A DNA stretch of 64,000 nt from Cryptomeria japonica (Eukaryota; Streptophyta; Pinopsida; Cupressales; Cupressaceae): NCBI RefSeq assembly GCF_030272615.1, contig NC_081409.1, positions 241,450,332-241,514,331 of the forward strand, given 5' to 3'. Every line of letters starts with the position of its first letter. The stretch's first letter is position 1. The position numbers were made by a program, and so were the translations under genes. Positions 22,947 through 35,900 of the stretch are shown in pieces. A model generated the notes under the pieces. It was not told where the DNA came from and searched no databases. It saw only the letters and a list, made by a program, of their open reading frames with translations.

Positions 22947-24334
22947 TGTAATGTCCCGACTTTCCTAGGTGATTATTCAGGTGCATAGATTTGCCTGTTA
23001 GCCATCTCTGCAAGCAAATTTACGGGTTAGGAGATGATTGGCTAGCCAAGGGGATTTATACTTACTCAATTTTGGCCTTGGTGAGAGCTTATATTATGAG
23101 AACTTTATAATATTTCATTATAAAGTTACTTTTTCTAAAATTAGACATATTTATAAAGTAACTTTATAAAGAGGGGTTAATTAAGTTGTCAATGATTAAA
23201 TATAAAGTTCCCCCTTTTATGCACACCTAACTAGGCAAAAAAAAGGCAATTAAACTTTAAAATAAAATGGCCCCATCAATGTTGAAATGAACCCTCAATC
23301 TAGGCGTCCAAGTTGAGGGGAATATTCCTTGGGAATCATGGCATATTGGAGCCCTAATTTGGGCGTTTAGTTTTGGAAAGCCTAAAGGTGTATGCATGGC
23401 AGCCATGTTGACATTCTTTTGATCATTTTTTATCTCTCATTTGAAGAATAGCAGCTCTGTGATCAGATTTGCAACATACAGGTGTTGGAGAACGAAAACT
23501 CTTCAATCCTAGGCAAGCTTGGACAAAACCCCAGGCCATAATTGAGGGAAATTCACTCAAAATTTCCATTTGGGCTTCAAGATTCTGTCTTAATCAGCAT
23601 TATCAGACCTGCAACAGCAAGGAGATCAGACATTGGAGGCAATTAAGAGCAGCAAATAACAATTTTCAGCTCCAGGAGGTCATCCTATACTAGCCGTACC
23701 TTCTTGGTGACATCAGTAGGGTTAGAAAAATAAATCAGCAGCAATAAGGGTTTGAATTCTGTAGGAAATTCATTGTTAAGGGTAGCAATCAGCAAATAAG
23801 TGGTTTTATTAGACTTTCTCAGGCAGATGTGAGCAGTATGAGCAATTCCTTGAGGATTTCAGGCCAAATTTAGTGATCTCTCCTGGGAGCCTGTTAGAAC
23901 TTGTAGAAGATTTAAGTATTTCTTCAATAAAAGTTTTTGATAATTATTAGTGAGGCAAATAAATAACTTCGGAGCAATTGATAGCACTTGGAGGCTCCAA
24001 TATTGCTCAGTGCACCACTTCCAGCAAGAAAATTAGCTCATCCAGGCTAGCGTGGGATACCTGGTAGGCCAATTTTGGGTTTTGGATGTCATAAATGGTT
24101 ATTTCTTTGAATTTGTAAATTGCTGGTAATAAAAATCAGAATTTTGAGTTTTCATTTCAGTCAATTATTCTTTCATGTATTGCATTCTATTTTCATTCCT
24201 CATTGGCAAACCAAAAAGAAAAACCTAAAAAAAATTGAAAAACCTTAAAAACCCAAAAAATACTTCGCTGCACAAAGATTTAAAATCAAACCAAAACCAT
24301 CAGATTCGGCAAGGTTCCTAGTTGGCATCTTACA
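22947..24334 (+). repeat. Solo LTR of the element A family inside hAT-2
   Basis: It begins TGTAATGTCCCGAC and aligns with the element A LTR in its first 200 bases and again in its last 300. It ends GGCATCTTACA. The flanks ATTTT (22942-22946) and ACTTT (24335-24339) look like a 5-bp duplication with one change. No internal coding sequence is present, so it is the product of LTR-LTR recombination. The small frame at 23469-23693 lies within the LTR and has no known domain. Confidence 0.75.
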
Positions 24335-24851
24335 ACTTTTGCTTACAAAACACAAAAAAAATTCAATCTTACCTCTTAGAACAAACTTCAAATGAAATGC
24401 AACCTTTTTCCAATCTTTCGTATTGAGCTCTTGATGCACCAAATGTGAGTGTTATGTTGCCCCAATGTGATTTGTTGACAAATTCTTTGTCTTCCTCCTT
24501 GCTGGTTGCCCTACAATGCACTCTTGTTTTTCCTGACAACTCACTCTTCACTTATTTTGCCAATACACTGAAATGAGATCACTTTTAGGGTTGGGGAGAC
24601 AATATATCTCAAAAAATAAAATTAAAAATACTTTATTTTTATGATTTTTCATTGACTTAAGTGTTTGCAGTTGCCGGCGTAGTTCGGGCTTTGGGACTTG
24701 CTAGGTCTAGGTCAAGTTGGTGAGTCTTTGGACTTGCCCAGGACTCGGACGAGTTTGAGTTCCGGGCCCTTGGGACTCGCCTATGGTCATTTGGCCCAGG
24801 ACTCGTTGAGTCTTGGCGAGTCCGGGCGAGTCTCGTTTCTATGGGTTCAAT

Positions 24852-25317
24852 ATCCTTTTCTTGGAGTCCGAAAACCCTCTTTGATCTTCTGGAATTGGTA
24901 GACAAAAATCTCCTAGTTCTTATAGGTTGGCTTCATCTTGAGGTCAAAATTGAGCTTATAGGATTTCCACCATTTCAAAGGTATTAATATTTTCAAATAA
25001 ATGAAACCATACCATTTTATGGTGTTGTTTTTTTCAATAAATTAGACTGTCATTCTTGTATTGGCATCCCAAAATGAGAAAAGATAATCCTAGTTGCAGC
25101 AAATGGGAAAAGATTGTGGGGATAATCCTAGTTGCAGCAAATGGGAAAAGATTTTTAGTAGGATGTGGCACCAGCTGCCATTCTCCAACTTTTAAGGAAA
25201 GTCAATAAAGAGGTGGTCGCTGAAATGAAGGGGGAAAAAAATAAATTTAAAAGAGTTGACAGTTCAACATGGAGATCCAGGTAGAAAGTGGAAGTTTCAA
25301 TTGTGGTTTCTATGTGA
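24852..25317. other. Remainder of element C LTR and flank, no gene
   Basis: The sequence continues the element C 3' LTR after hAT-2 and then passes into unidentified DNA. A 33-bp segment beginning GATAATCCTAGTTGCAGC is repeated in tandem at 25083-25115 and 25121-25153 (period 38). I see no coding potential. Confidence 0.6.
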
Positions 25318-25322
25318 GGTGC

Positions 25323-26498
25323 TGTAATGTCCCCATCCTACCTAGTCAGGGACTTGGGTTTGAGGAGTTAGCCTATTTTTGGACCCTTGTAGGCTAAAAG
25401 GGTATGGATAAAGGGGTTAGTAATGCAGTATCTTGAGGAGTGGTCTGTCTATTTGTTCTAGTTCAGTGTTGAGTTCAGTTCTGGTCTTCGTTTCATCAGT
25501 TTCTGACACTTTATGAGGATTTCCTATTTTTTAGGAAAAAATTGCTAAAAATAGACATGGTCCTATTTTCATTGGCATGGTGAACTGTGGCCCTAGCTTC
25601 TGATAGATTCAGTTTCCAAGCAATATTGAGAGAGATATGAATTTTTAAGTGGTTCCACAGGCAATTAATATTTTAATGAAATATTAATATAAAATCATAA
25701 AGTGCATCACTTAAATTTATTTAAGTGAACATTTATTATCTCCTAAGCTAGGCGTTACTTTTAGGGTTAAGTTTGAAACCCTAAAAGCTAGTTATAATTT
25801 TTAAATCCCTATTTGCCAAAAATCGCACCTTTTGGGTATTTAGGCAGCCAAGATGGAAATTAAATCTCATTCTTGATATTGAGCATTTGACATTTTCTTC
25901 TGAGTACTTGGCTATGGTGGCTAGGGTTTGGACCTGTTTTGGAGAGCGTGCATTCTTCAGAATTCAGTAGTTTTGAGATTGTGAAAGATCAATCGAATTG
26001 CTGCAGCTTGGTTGGCTTCATTCAGAAGTCGAATTGAATTGAATTGGGGCAGATTTGGCTTCTTACAAGGCAGATTTGTTGTAGGGTTTTCCTATTTACT
26101 GTTTTGTTGTTGATTCCTCTGTGGTTTGGAGGCTTCTTTTCCCAAACACACAGCTTGCTCATTTATTGGCACCATCTTCCACTGTTTGGGTGTCTTAGTA
26201 TTTAAATAAGAGCAGATCTGAATTGTTCCTGAATAAAAATCAGAACTTTGTAAGTTGCTGATTTATTCTTTCTTTTTCAATAAATTGGCTAAGGACCTAC
26301 GGGTATGTTTCTAAATTTTCCAATTCATTGTTTTAGTTGATTAAATTCATGTATTATTCAATATGTGTTGCAAATTAAAGAAACCCTCCTTTGCAATTTC
26401 TGTCTATTTCTGAAAGACCATCTTAATAATTAAAAATTACAAAGAAGATCTACAAATTACAGCAGGTTGAAGAGTTGAACCAGCAAGGGTTCATCACA
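25323..26498 (+). repeat. Solo LTR with perfect 5-bp TSD
   Basis: It starts TGTAATGTCCCCATCC and ends GGGTTCATCACA, flanked by GGTGC on both sides (25318-25322 and 26499-26503). The length is 1176 bp. The start matches the chromovirus LTRs of this window; internal sequence is diverged from the element A LTR. Confidence 0.88.
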
Positions 26499-26503
26499 GG
26501 TGC

Positions 26504-29500
26504 ATTATCCCCATGCCCAGCCGCCCTTAGGGAATTGCAGTCAAACCAAGGAATTGGTTGCATGAAGAATAAAAGCGTGGGACCCATTCAAAAGTTTTCT
26601 GTTTCCAAACGAGCCACCAACTGCCTTTGATTTACTATTGCAAAAAAAAAAAAAAAAAAAAAAAGGAATGGTAGGTTGGGGAGAGGTGCAGGTAGGTCTT
26701 GGGAAGTTTCAATTTTTTTTTTTTTGTAAATTGAGGCGGCAGTACTACCTCAAATTGGTTGCCACATCCAAGATTGTTCAGGTTGAGAATTAAAAAGGGG
26801 ACTTCAGGCATCAGGTTCCTAAATTCGCTTAAAGAGTATTTTAATTTGAATAAAGCTCCATTCGTAAGCTATTTATATTTTATTTTATCTGAAATTAAAT
26901 ATTTTTGTTATTCATATGAAATGAATGTTTTTAGAAAAATAAAAATAAAATAGAATTTTATTCCCAGAAAACAAAAATAGCATTGGCAGAAAATTTGTGT
27001 TTTTTGTGTAAAATTGTTGGGAACCCCAGAAAGGAATATTTCACACATTGAAAATGGTGAATTTGAATGGTATCAAGTTCGTCCAACAGATTCAGCAAAT
27101 CTTTATGACCATTGAGTAGAATTCTCATCTTTCTTGCCCAATGAAGGGTCTTTTGACTCTGTCTTTTTTCACTCTTATTTTGTTTTAACATTTTGCCCAG
27201 TTACCTTGATTTAATCCTGCAGTTTTCTTCCCTTGGGTTGTGATCTATAATCTCAAAAAATAATGCCAAAGGTTCCAAGGGAGTTACCATTGCATATGTG
27301 GTGTCATTGCCTTTCAAGGAGAATATACTTAAATATGTGCTAAGGGCATATAATCAAATCATGTGGTCTTTTTCCACACAACTGAACATGGATACACAAC
27401 AATGATGATGGGTGAAGTTCTTGAGCAAATATGACTGTTTAATGTCCTTAAAGGGGGATGAAGATAGAGTAGTGGAGTCACTGAGTAGGTTTTGACATTT
27501 ACATATGAGGAGCATTGTAATGACTGACCTGCAGATGGAAATTGAATGGTTAGAAATATTATTGTGTCTCTTCTTGCAAGTTATTGATATAGAGTCACTA
27601 GAAGATGTGAAGGTTAATGTTCAGAATTGGAATGTTTTAACCTTATTATGGTGTCAAGGAAGAATTTTCCTTGCAATCTGAGAAGCTAAAGGAAATGGTT
27701 ATTTAGTAAGTTCAGAATATAGCATATGAATGATATCCTAGAAGTATGGTAGCGATCGTCAGCTTGAAACAGAATTTGGATTAGCTGTGGTTGGAGTAAG
27801 ACATTGCTGCATATGTGGGCTGGTGTGTAAATTGTCTAAAGGTGAGAGTTGGTCATTACCATTTTGTTGGAATGTTAAAGCCACATGACATTTCTATTTG
27901 GATATAGAATGAAAAATCCTTTTATATTATTGGTAGTCTGCCAAAATCAATTAATGGACACTGTATACAAAATCATATTGGCTGATATTGATAAACTGAC
28001 GAAGTCAGTTTTTTGGTTGTATTGCATTAGATAAATGCTGGACACCTGATAGCAGGGGTATTGGTTGAGGAAGTTTTTAGATTACATGTAATTCACAAGA
28101 AAGTGATATCAAATTGATACCCTAGGTTCACATATAAATAAATGGGTTTAACACAAATCTTTGTGCAAATCTTGAGCACATTACATAACATCATCGCACC
28201 TAGGATCATCAGGTAGAATGTTAGACTGATCCATTGTTTGAGTTTTTTCCTGTTCAATCGGTGGAAAGGTTGATGACTATTTGCCAACACTATTTCTGTT
28301 CTTTATAAAGGATAAAACCATTGGGAAGGCTTATTTACATAGGCATGGTCTATGAAATTCATGAGGATTCCATGCACTTTGTGCTTATCTTTCTCAATGG
28401 TAACACAACACGAAGCTTCTGTTAGCAAACATCTAATAGTAAATATCAATTTTTGATAAAAGGTACATAGGGTATAAATAGAATGTGCCCCAAGAACAAC
28501 TGATCATTACTTCATTGTTTGCATCCATAGAGATCATTATAACTATTAGAGAATCATATCAATCCTTTATATTATTGGCAAATTATTACTGCACTCTTAA
28601 GTGCTGACATGGGCAGAAGAGAGCACTTTATCGAATTGTGAGTTCAGACAGATCATAATATCCCTCAAGTGGACAGGATTTGCAATTTTTGCTTTTTCAG
28701 CAGGGGGAAGCCAAGGGACATTTAATTTTCAAGTGCTTCATCTGCTATGCATTTCACAAAGGTATTGCCGTGTTTTCAAAGACTCTGCATTCTATATGTT
28801 TCCATCAAGATACAAAAGATACTTTTCTTGATTTAAAAGAGAGATATAAATTTTAGTTGACAGCCATTACTTAGTTCTTCCGATTCCATAATGTTGATCA
28901 CGTTTTTTTTTTCTGCTCTATGTTATTTGGTAATGGCATGAAATGCATTGAGTCTATTGCACCTGTTGATGCTAATAATGGTAGACCATTCAAATGGTGC
29001 TTCAGTACCCAGTCCCAATTTTGTGACCAAAACCGTATTGCTAGCTTCTTTACTTCATGCAAGAAATCATTGGCGCTGGATATTAGGAGAGCTTCATCTT
29101 CTTTGCTTATACCTTAAAATAATTTCTCTGCCTGCTGGTTTCATTTGAATCCACTTTCCAAACAATGCCCTCTGGTTCATTTTGTGACATGAAATCCTGC
29201 AGATTTACATGGTTCTAGGCTTTAGGTTACCTCTGTAAATTCCTTGTGGCTTTCTGGTAGAGATTCTTGAGGCACTTCTTTTGATGCTATTCCTGTTGGT
29301 TGTACTTTATAGTTTAGAGTCTTAGACAACTATTCACTCTTCTTTTCCTCTACCATCAGAGTTTTATTGGCCATGGATGTTAGGATATGTTCCAGAGGGA
29401 TTACTCAACTTCCTTGTTCAATTGTCCGGCCTTGCCCAATCAGACCTAATTCTCCGAGCAGCATTATCAGATCCTGCTTTGGCATCTTTTCAGTGATAGA

Positions 29501-29931
29501 AGATGATTTTGTTGGTTCTTAGGATACAATCCTTTATGCACATTTATGATATTACTAGTCGCCTATCATGATTTGCTACTCTTGTTTTTGTTAGTTACAT
29601 TCTTCCTCGAGGGATTCTATTCTCACAAGGCTATTTACACTTATGCTCTTAAATCTGGGTTTTGACCATTTGAAGTTTATCCCAAGTTATGTTATATTTC
29701 TTGTATTCTTAGTTCTTAGTTACCTATTTGTAATGAATGGTTGCCCGACCCTAATACTTCTCTTTTGAAATTGAAAGTACTCAAGTCCCATCGACATCCT
29801 TACTGTCATTTGTGAATGGTATTATAATTGCGTTCTTTTTTTCATTCTTTTTTCATTGGTTGAAGCTGATGTTTCTTGGAGTATTCCATGTTACTGACCT
29901 TGAGTAACATGTCTATGTTCCATTTTTTTAG
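26504..29931. other. No recognisable gene; possible intron or 5' flank of the exonuclease gene
   Basis: Only short unsupported frames occur (for example 26759-26953, 28093-28290, 28601-28831, 28920-29117). A homopolymer run of A (26641-26663) and one of T (26712-26724) are present. I looked for the missing upstream exons of the exonuclease (the part encoding the FDHDG motif) and found no convincing match. The exon at 29932 begins inside a codon, so at least the part just before it is intron. Confidence 0.6.
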
Positions 29932-29988
29932 GAGAGCCATGTTGTTACAACCCTAACGATTCATGGCAACAAGTTCAAATGTCAAAAG
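29932..29988 (+). CDS. Exonuclease exon a
   Basis: The acceptor TTTTTTTAG ends at 29931 and the donor GTATGA starts at 29989. The 57-nt exon begins with two bases of a split codon and ends with one, encoding EPCCYNPNDSWQQVQMSK. It leads straight into GLTFRHT of the next exon. The sequence upstream of FRHT is poorly conserved in this family. Support therefore comes mainly from the splice borders, the matching phase, and the position directly before the conserved block. Confidence 0.75.
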
Positions 29989-32900
29989 GTATGATGCTGA
30001 CTTTTACCTAACTTAGAATTTGTGGCTTCTAAACATTATTGTCATGCTATATATTAAGGCTTTGGGACCAGGTGTGTTTAGATCTTTTTGTAGCTTTTGT
30101 TATACTTTGTATAATTCGTTCTCTTTAGCTGACACTCGCATTCTATAAGATTATCTACAAGAGGGTACACGGTTCTCCAAGTTGTTTCCTTTGGATAGTC
30201 CTATCTATCTGGACAACATACTTGGACCAATCATGCAGACATTCTGGTCTGGTTGAGAAGTAGTCATGCGATTAGTCCACAGCTATATTAATTTATTAAA
30301 GTGCTTATTAATGTGTTTTTTCCCTTCTAGTTATATTCAAGCCTTATGCTTAAATTTGATCACATATGATATATTCATTTTCTTTTCTTTTATCTCATTT
30401 ATACATTTTGTAACATCTTATGTCATTTAACATTTTTGTTCACCAGAGGATTTCAATTTTATTAATTAATTTATTATCTGAGTAGTTTGGGATCTGGTGT
30501 TTCTAAATTGGTGCTACTCATGATTACCTTTGACATTACACTTTTGGCTTGTATTGTTAAGCTGTATATTTTTTGATTTTCAAGTGGAGAAAGTGGTTAT
30601 TGAACAGGATTCAGTTTCTTCAGTTGACACCTGGTGACATTCCCAAGGAAGAAATCTGTCCAGCTCTTTGACTGCCAGTAATTTGTCACAACTAATAGGA
30701 GTTATTTTTTAAACATAAGAGTTACCAGGGCTGCTAGTCATAATGACGCAAGTACAATGATACTATGAGAAGTTATACATATTTTTTTGTAGTATTCAAA
30801 TCTCACGCACTCTCTAAAAATCAACTTTGTTAACTTATCTAGTAGGCAGCTTTTTTGACGTTTAAGACAATTTGTTGTTAATAATTGGTCTATATTATTC
30901 TGCTGCAGCCATGCATAGGCCTATAGTTCATCATGTTTTGCTCTTTATTTTAATTCTCTGTATACGTATGGACTCAGGTTTCCACAATTTAAATCGTGTT
31001 GTATAGCTTATGTTTTAATAGTGTGTAATTTATGGCATAATAAATCTTGATTAGGACTATTTCTAAACTTTCCTATTCAATCATTACATTTATAAGTCAA
31101 CAATGAAGTCTATCTTACAAGCAGTCATTTTTTATAACATTCTTATAAACAATGCACGAGAGAGTTATGCTTTATTGTGTCTTTTTTGTCTTCTCTAACA
31201 ATATTTAATCATTATTTCTGAATTTAAAGAAGAAGTGAATGTTACTGCAGTCAAAATAAAAGGCTAATATCAAGTGCACAAATGTTTAATTTATGTCAAT
31301 GAAGATCTGAATGTGAAGGCATCAATTTTTTTTTGAGTATCATTTGTGTTGCACTTGGTGTGTGATATCAGCTGATTGTATTGTTTGTTTGAGTTCTACT
31401 AGTCTATCAATTGCTCATAAACAATGTATAAATGCAAAGCAGGCCTATGTACCAGTACATACGTTTGTAAACAAATAATTGGGCACTGTTTACTTTATTG
31501 AGTCACAGTGATATTTTTCACAAGAGATTTTGCCCTCAAGCACCTTTTGTAGTGTTTTAAATTTCATTCTTTATAAAATAGAGCTGCAATATTCCTTCAA
31601 ATGATGTATTTTGTAACTGAGATACTTATTTAATCCTTCATTTCATGAAGGTTAGTTCTATAAGATGACCGTTCAAGTTTATGCTATAGGTCACTCACAT
31701 TATAGCTATGTTAAATTTACATACTTAAGCAGTAATGAGGATTTGGGTGAAAGATTTAATTTGTTTGAGGGAGAAAGATGTTTACTTTTAGTTAAAATTT
31801 ATTTTTTGTTAGATTCTCAATTTTATGGTTGTTTTTGCATATGATATAACAAGTCATTTAAAATTTGTTTGGCATTTGTGTTATGTTTGAAGGTTTGACA
31901 TTCAGGCATACTATGTATCCTGCTTATAAGGGCAACCGCATTCCTACTCCTGATACTGTAGTTCAGGCTCTCCAATATTTGAAGGCAGCTTTGATGGCCA
32001 TGTCACTGAAAGTTATCGAGGTGTGCATTCTGAATGCATTGAAATGGTAGAGAAAACAAAATACAAGGTCTAGATTAAATATTGCAGAAATAGGTATTGA
32101 AATATATGATAATTTTTATGACTTATTGGAATTCTCATACACTGATTTTACAATACATTGCATTGCATTGGCTTATAAAGCCTTACTTTTGCAAACAAAA
32201 CTGTCCAAACTATCTTATGGAAAAACAATAAAAATTAATGAGAAAGTACCTCCCAAAACCAACAAACATTATTGATTACTGATATTAAAAAATAATACCT
32301 ATTTTTTTTTATCTAGCCTGACTATATACGATAGATCCAAGATTAATTCCAACATTCCCCATCTTCCCCGTCTCTCCCTTTCTGTATTACATCGGTCCAA
32401 ACAAAGTATGGAACATTGCATGGACTGAACACAACAGCCCATTTGGAAATCTGATAAAGCACCTCAATTAGTCTCCTTGTTCTCCCAGAACACACCAAAC
32501 GGGTCACACTAATGGCTGTCTTGATTGTCAAACAATACCTATGAATTGAGGCATATTCACCTATTGGCAACAAAAGCACATTTTGTATTGAGACATACTC
32601 AACTATCCATGGATACACACCTCTAGGTCTATGGATTTGAGACATAGTGAACTATCCATATATATATAAATAGCCAAGTTTGTGGATTGAGACATACTCA
32701 ACTATCCACAGATACGACACATGTTATTACCAGGTATTCCCTGACTGCCCTCCTCCCTCGCTCCAAGAAGGGACACAAATGTAGAACTAGTGCTTCTTAT
32801 GCAAATTACCATCTCTGAGTGAGAAGATAGCTTCAGATGATAAGATTTCTCTAACTTCCAATGCCTCCAACCTCCTCTTTGACCCTGCGCAGTCCTTAAT

Positions 32901-35900
32901 AATTATAGCCCTCCTCATCTTGATGGTGGGGAATGTCTCAAATATGTACCACAAAACCACGATGTCCTATCTTGGTTTTAGTAGCAGCCAAGGCTTTATT
33001 TGTCATCAACATGCCGTCAATGAGATCCTTGGCGAGTTGAATACATTTCATCATGATATGTCCTTTTTTATTACAATAGAAACATTTAAAAACTTTATTC
33101 TTCCTTATTGAAATTGTTGGCTTCTTCTTGACAAGTAGAGCAGTTTCTTCATTATTCAAGTGACTTTTTTAAAGTCAACTTCCGTCATGAATCAAAGAAG
33201 AATCATAGTTTCTGAACTTGGATTAAGTTTGTCTAATGTAAATACTAAATACAATTTTATCACAACTTGAAGGCATATCACCTGATAAAATTGCTTTAGC
33301 ATCATCATCTTCGATCTTAGAATTAATACCAGCACATTGAATGTGAAGACGTCCAAACTCACTGATGTGCTAAACAGTACTTTCACCTTTATTCATCTTG
33401 CCCAAAAAGTTTTTTCTTGATTGATATCTTGGGACTAGAAGCTTGGGGGCCAAATAATGTATCCAGAACATTCCATATTTGTTTTGAGGTCTTTGTAAGA
33501 TCAATGCGATATGTGTGCATCTAATAAGTCAAGACCAATGAGTGTTGTTGCTTTATGATTTTTAATTGTACATCTTGTGGCCTTTTTATGTTTCCCGCCA
33601 GAATATCCTATCGATTCTCTTCAATTAAAATCAGTTGCACCTTGATTCCCCACATATTAAAATTGTGCCCCTCAACTTGGTATTGATTTCTCCATATGAG
33701 TTCAATAAGAAAAAAGTGTAGCTTCCTTTCAAACAATTATTCTTTTGAAAGATTTTAATTTGAACACTTACTTAAATTTTTTGAACCTGTGAGCTCGTTG
33801 TAATCAAAACTAAAACCTTCAGTAACTATGTAACATAGTTGAAATGTTACCAAGGAAAAAGTTAAAACACTTCTCACTAACTGGCCTTATTTTAAAATTC
33901 ATAAAAGAGTGTTCAGTTAGATAATCAACAAGATTAACATATTCAGCCTTGCAAGTGACAATGCCATTAATAAAATAACTAGCTGATAATAATAAAATCA
34001 TTGACCTACTGCCTAGTAAGTTCCCTTCTGTATTTGTCAAACAAACAATAGCCAATGAACAGCCATCTTTATTCGCATGGAATAGATTGCAGGGTAATTG
34101 TTGGCTTTGCAGTTTGCAAGAATCACGGTAAGGAACAGATATGACTGTCTTATTCTCAAACAATCTTTGTGGAAGCCTTGTGAGGAAGAATACACAGTGG
34201 GCAGATTTTTCTCATTTCTGTGCTTGTCTCCAACCAGTCAGAATTGCATGCCACAAGCCTACACCTCCCAGACACTCTGAATATAATAAACAACAATAGC
34301 ATGCAATGCTTGAACAGAATATAACACCTATATTAGTGGTCCACAATCTTGACGTACAACAGCAAACAATTCCTTCAAATAAAAACCAGAAAAATGCCTC
34401 TTTCACACCTTATCATTGCTAATTGCATTTTGTTGATAAGTACTGGCTGGGTGCTCCTCCTCCTCGGTACTACTATCATTCAGCCTCCTATCCTCTTTAA
34501 GACTAGCAACTGCTGTGATACCATATTGAAAATGGTAGACTAAACAAAGCATTAAGTCTAGGTTACATCATTGCAGAAATAGATACTGAAATATACGATA
34601 ATTTTTACTACTCATCAAGATTCTCACACACTGATTTTACATTACATTGCATTGGCTTATAAAGCCTTGCACTCCCATACAAATCTGTCCAAACCATGTT
34701 ATAGGAAAGCAACTACCAAAACCAACTAACATTATTAATTACTAATGTTAAAAACTAACACATTTATTTATTTGTTTATTTAATCTATACTATATATATT
34801 TTAAATGTACTATCAACTCCAACAGAATGAGAGTACATCGCTTAAGGATGCATTTTTTTGGTGTTTTATCTGTTGATATTGTCTTCTAAAAGCAGGTTCC
34901 AGGTGTAGAAGCTGATGATGTGATTGCAACATTAGCTGTTAATGGAGTAGCTGCTGGTGCCAAGGTATACTCAACTGCCTGTAGCTTTTGCTGATGTATC
35001 AACAATTTCCAGGAAACAATATTGATTTTATTGTATACCGGTGGGCCTGGAAATTGAGGTTGGATTTTCATTAGGCAAAATTGCAGTTTTATTCTTATGA
35101 ATTCCAAAATGAAGATAAAGAATAATGTGACTAGGTGCTATTGCATAATTAGAAGTTAAGATACAATCATTTCTATGACAAGACAGGAAATATGTTTAAG
35201 GATTTTATTGTAATGAACCGAAGTCACGGAATTTCAGTAATCTAGATTAGCATTGTATTCTTCAAGAGAGGAGGTTATAAATTACTGACTATAGACAAGA
35301 TTTCCTAATTCTGATTTGTTAATGTAAGCTTTGGTAATATATACTAGACCTTTGCTGGAATCGTGTTTCCAGATTCTATCCCATCCCTATAGTGGATGGT
35401 AGAATTACTGCCCTTAGGATGGCAACAACCCACCTTAGGCTCCCATGGTTGGTCTAGCCCCAAGGTGGTTGCCCTGTCCGCTAGCAAACTCCCAGCCCAT
35501 TATAGGCAACGGTATATTATGGAAATAACACCCCAAAAGGTAACTAGCAACATATTATCTAATACTAACGTAAATCAACATATATTGCTAAATGTCATTA
35601 AGTAATGTCTCTGGATATGGCTACCATATTTAGAGACATTCACTGTTTAATTACATAGTAAATGGAAATTGTAATCATTTTTCCTGCTTTAACTAGAAAT
35701 GCATATAGAATTAACTATGATTTATATATATACTTCTCTCTACTAGATGATAGGAAATTTGCCTAGGATATGACTTCCCATAATCCTCGGCCAAACCAGT
35801 GAACCGTAATTATACATAACCAAAAACCGAATTACTTTGCAAGAGGTTTTCTCAGGACCTTTGTGGTGCGTACCTGGTCTTTGGCGTTTCTGCCGAACTC

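Larger units (their letters stand above)
19727..24843 (-). mobile_element. hAT-2: hAT DNA transposon carrying a nested solo LTR
   Basis: The left end CATAGAAATAGGACTCAGAC and the right end (read in reverse, CATAGAAACGAGACTCGCCC) are imperfect inverted repeats starting with the same CATAG as hAT-1. The flanks are GGTTCAAC (19719-19726) and GGTTCAAT (24844-24851), an 8-bp duplication with one change. Subterminal regions are rich in GACTCG/CGAGTC and GGACTCG copies. Without the solo LTR at 22947-24334 the element is about 3.7 kb, close to hAT-1. Confidence 0.9.
10940..25070 (+). mobile_element. Element C: old decayed chromovirus, host to four later insertions
   Basis: RT, RNase H, integrase and chromodomain remnants follow in order from 10940 to 13751 and, after hAT-1, from 17539 to 17703. 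They resemble element A throughout but carry many stops, indels and a 52-bp triplication. The 3' LTR starts TGTAATGTCGCC at 17704. It is interrupted by a LINE-like insert (17872-19520) and hAT-2 (19727-24843) and fades out near 25070. The 5' half (LTR, gag, protease) is absent. Element A adjoins the break, so A may have inserted there or a deletion may have joined them. The right end is an estimate. Confidence 0.75.

Noticed and set aside
27500-27690. Open frame with ADGN-like residues as a possible exonuclease exon
   Set aside because: The match is only four residues with stops in the relevant frame and no fitting splice sites.
29660-29760. Possible upstream exonuclease exon (a stretch reading LKFIPSYV)
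   Set aside because: A few residues resemble the segment before FDHDG, but the frame then runs into unrelated sequence and a stop, there is no FDHDG, and the phase does not match exon a.
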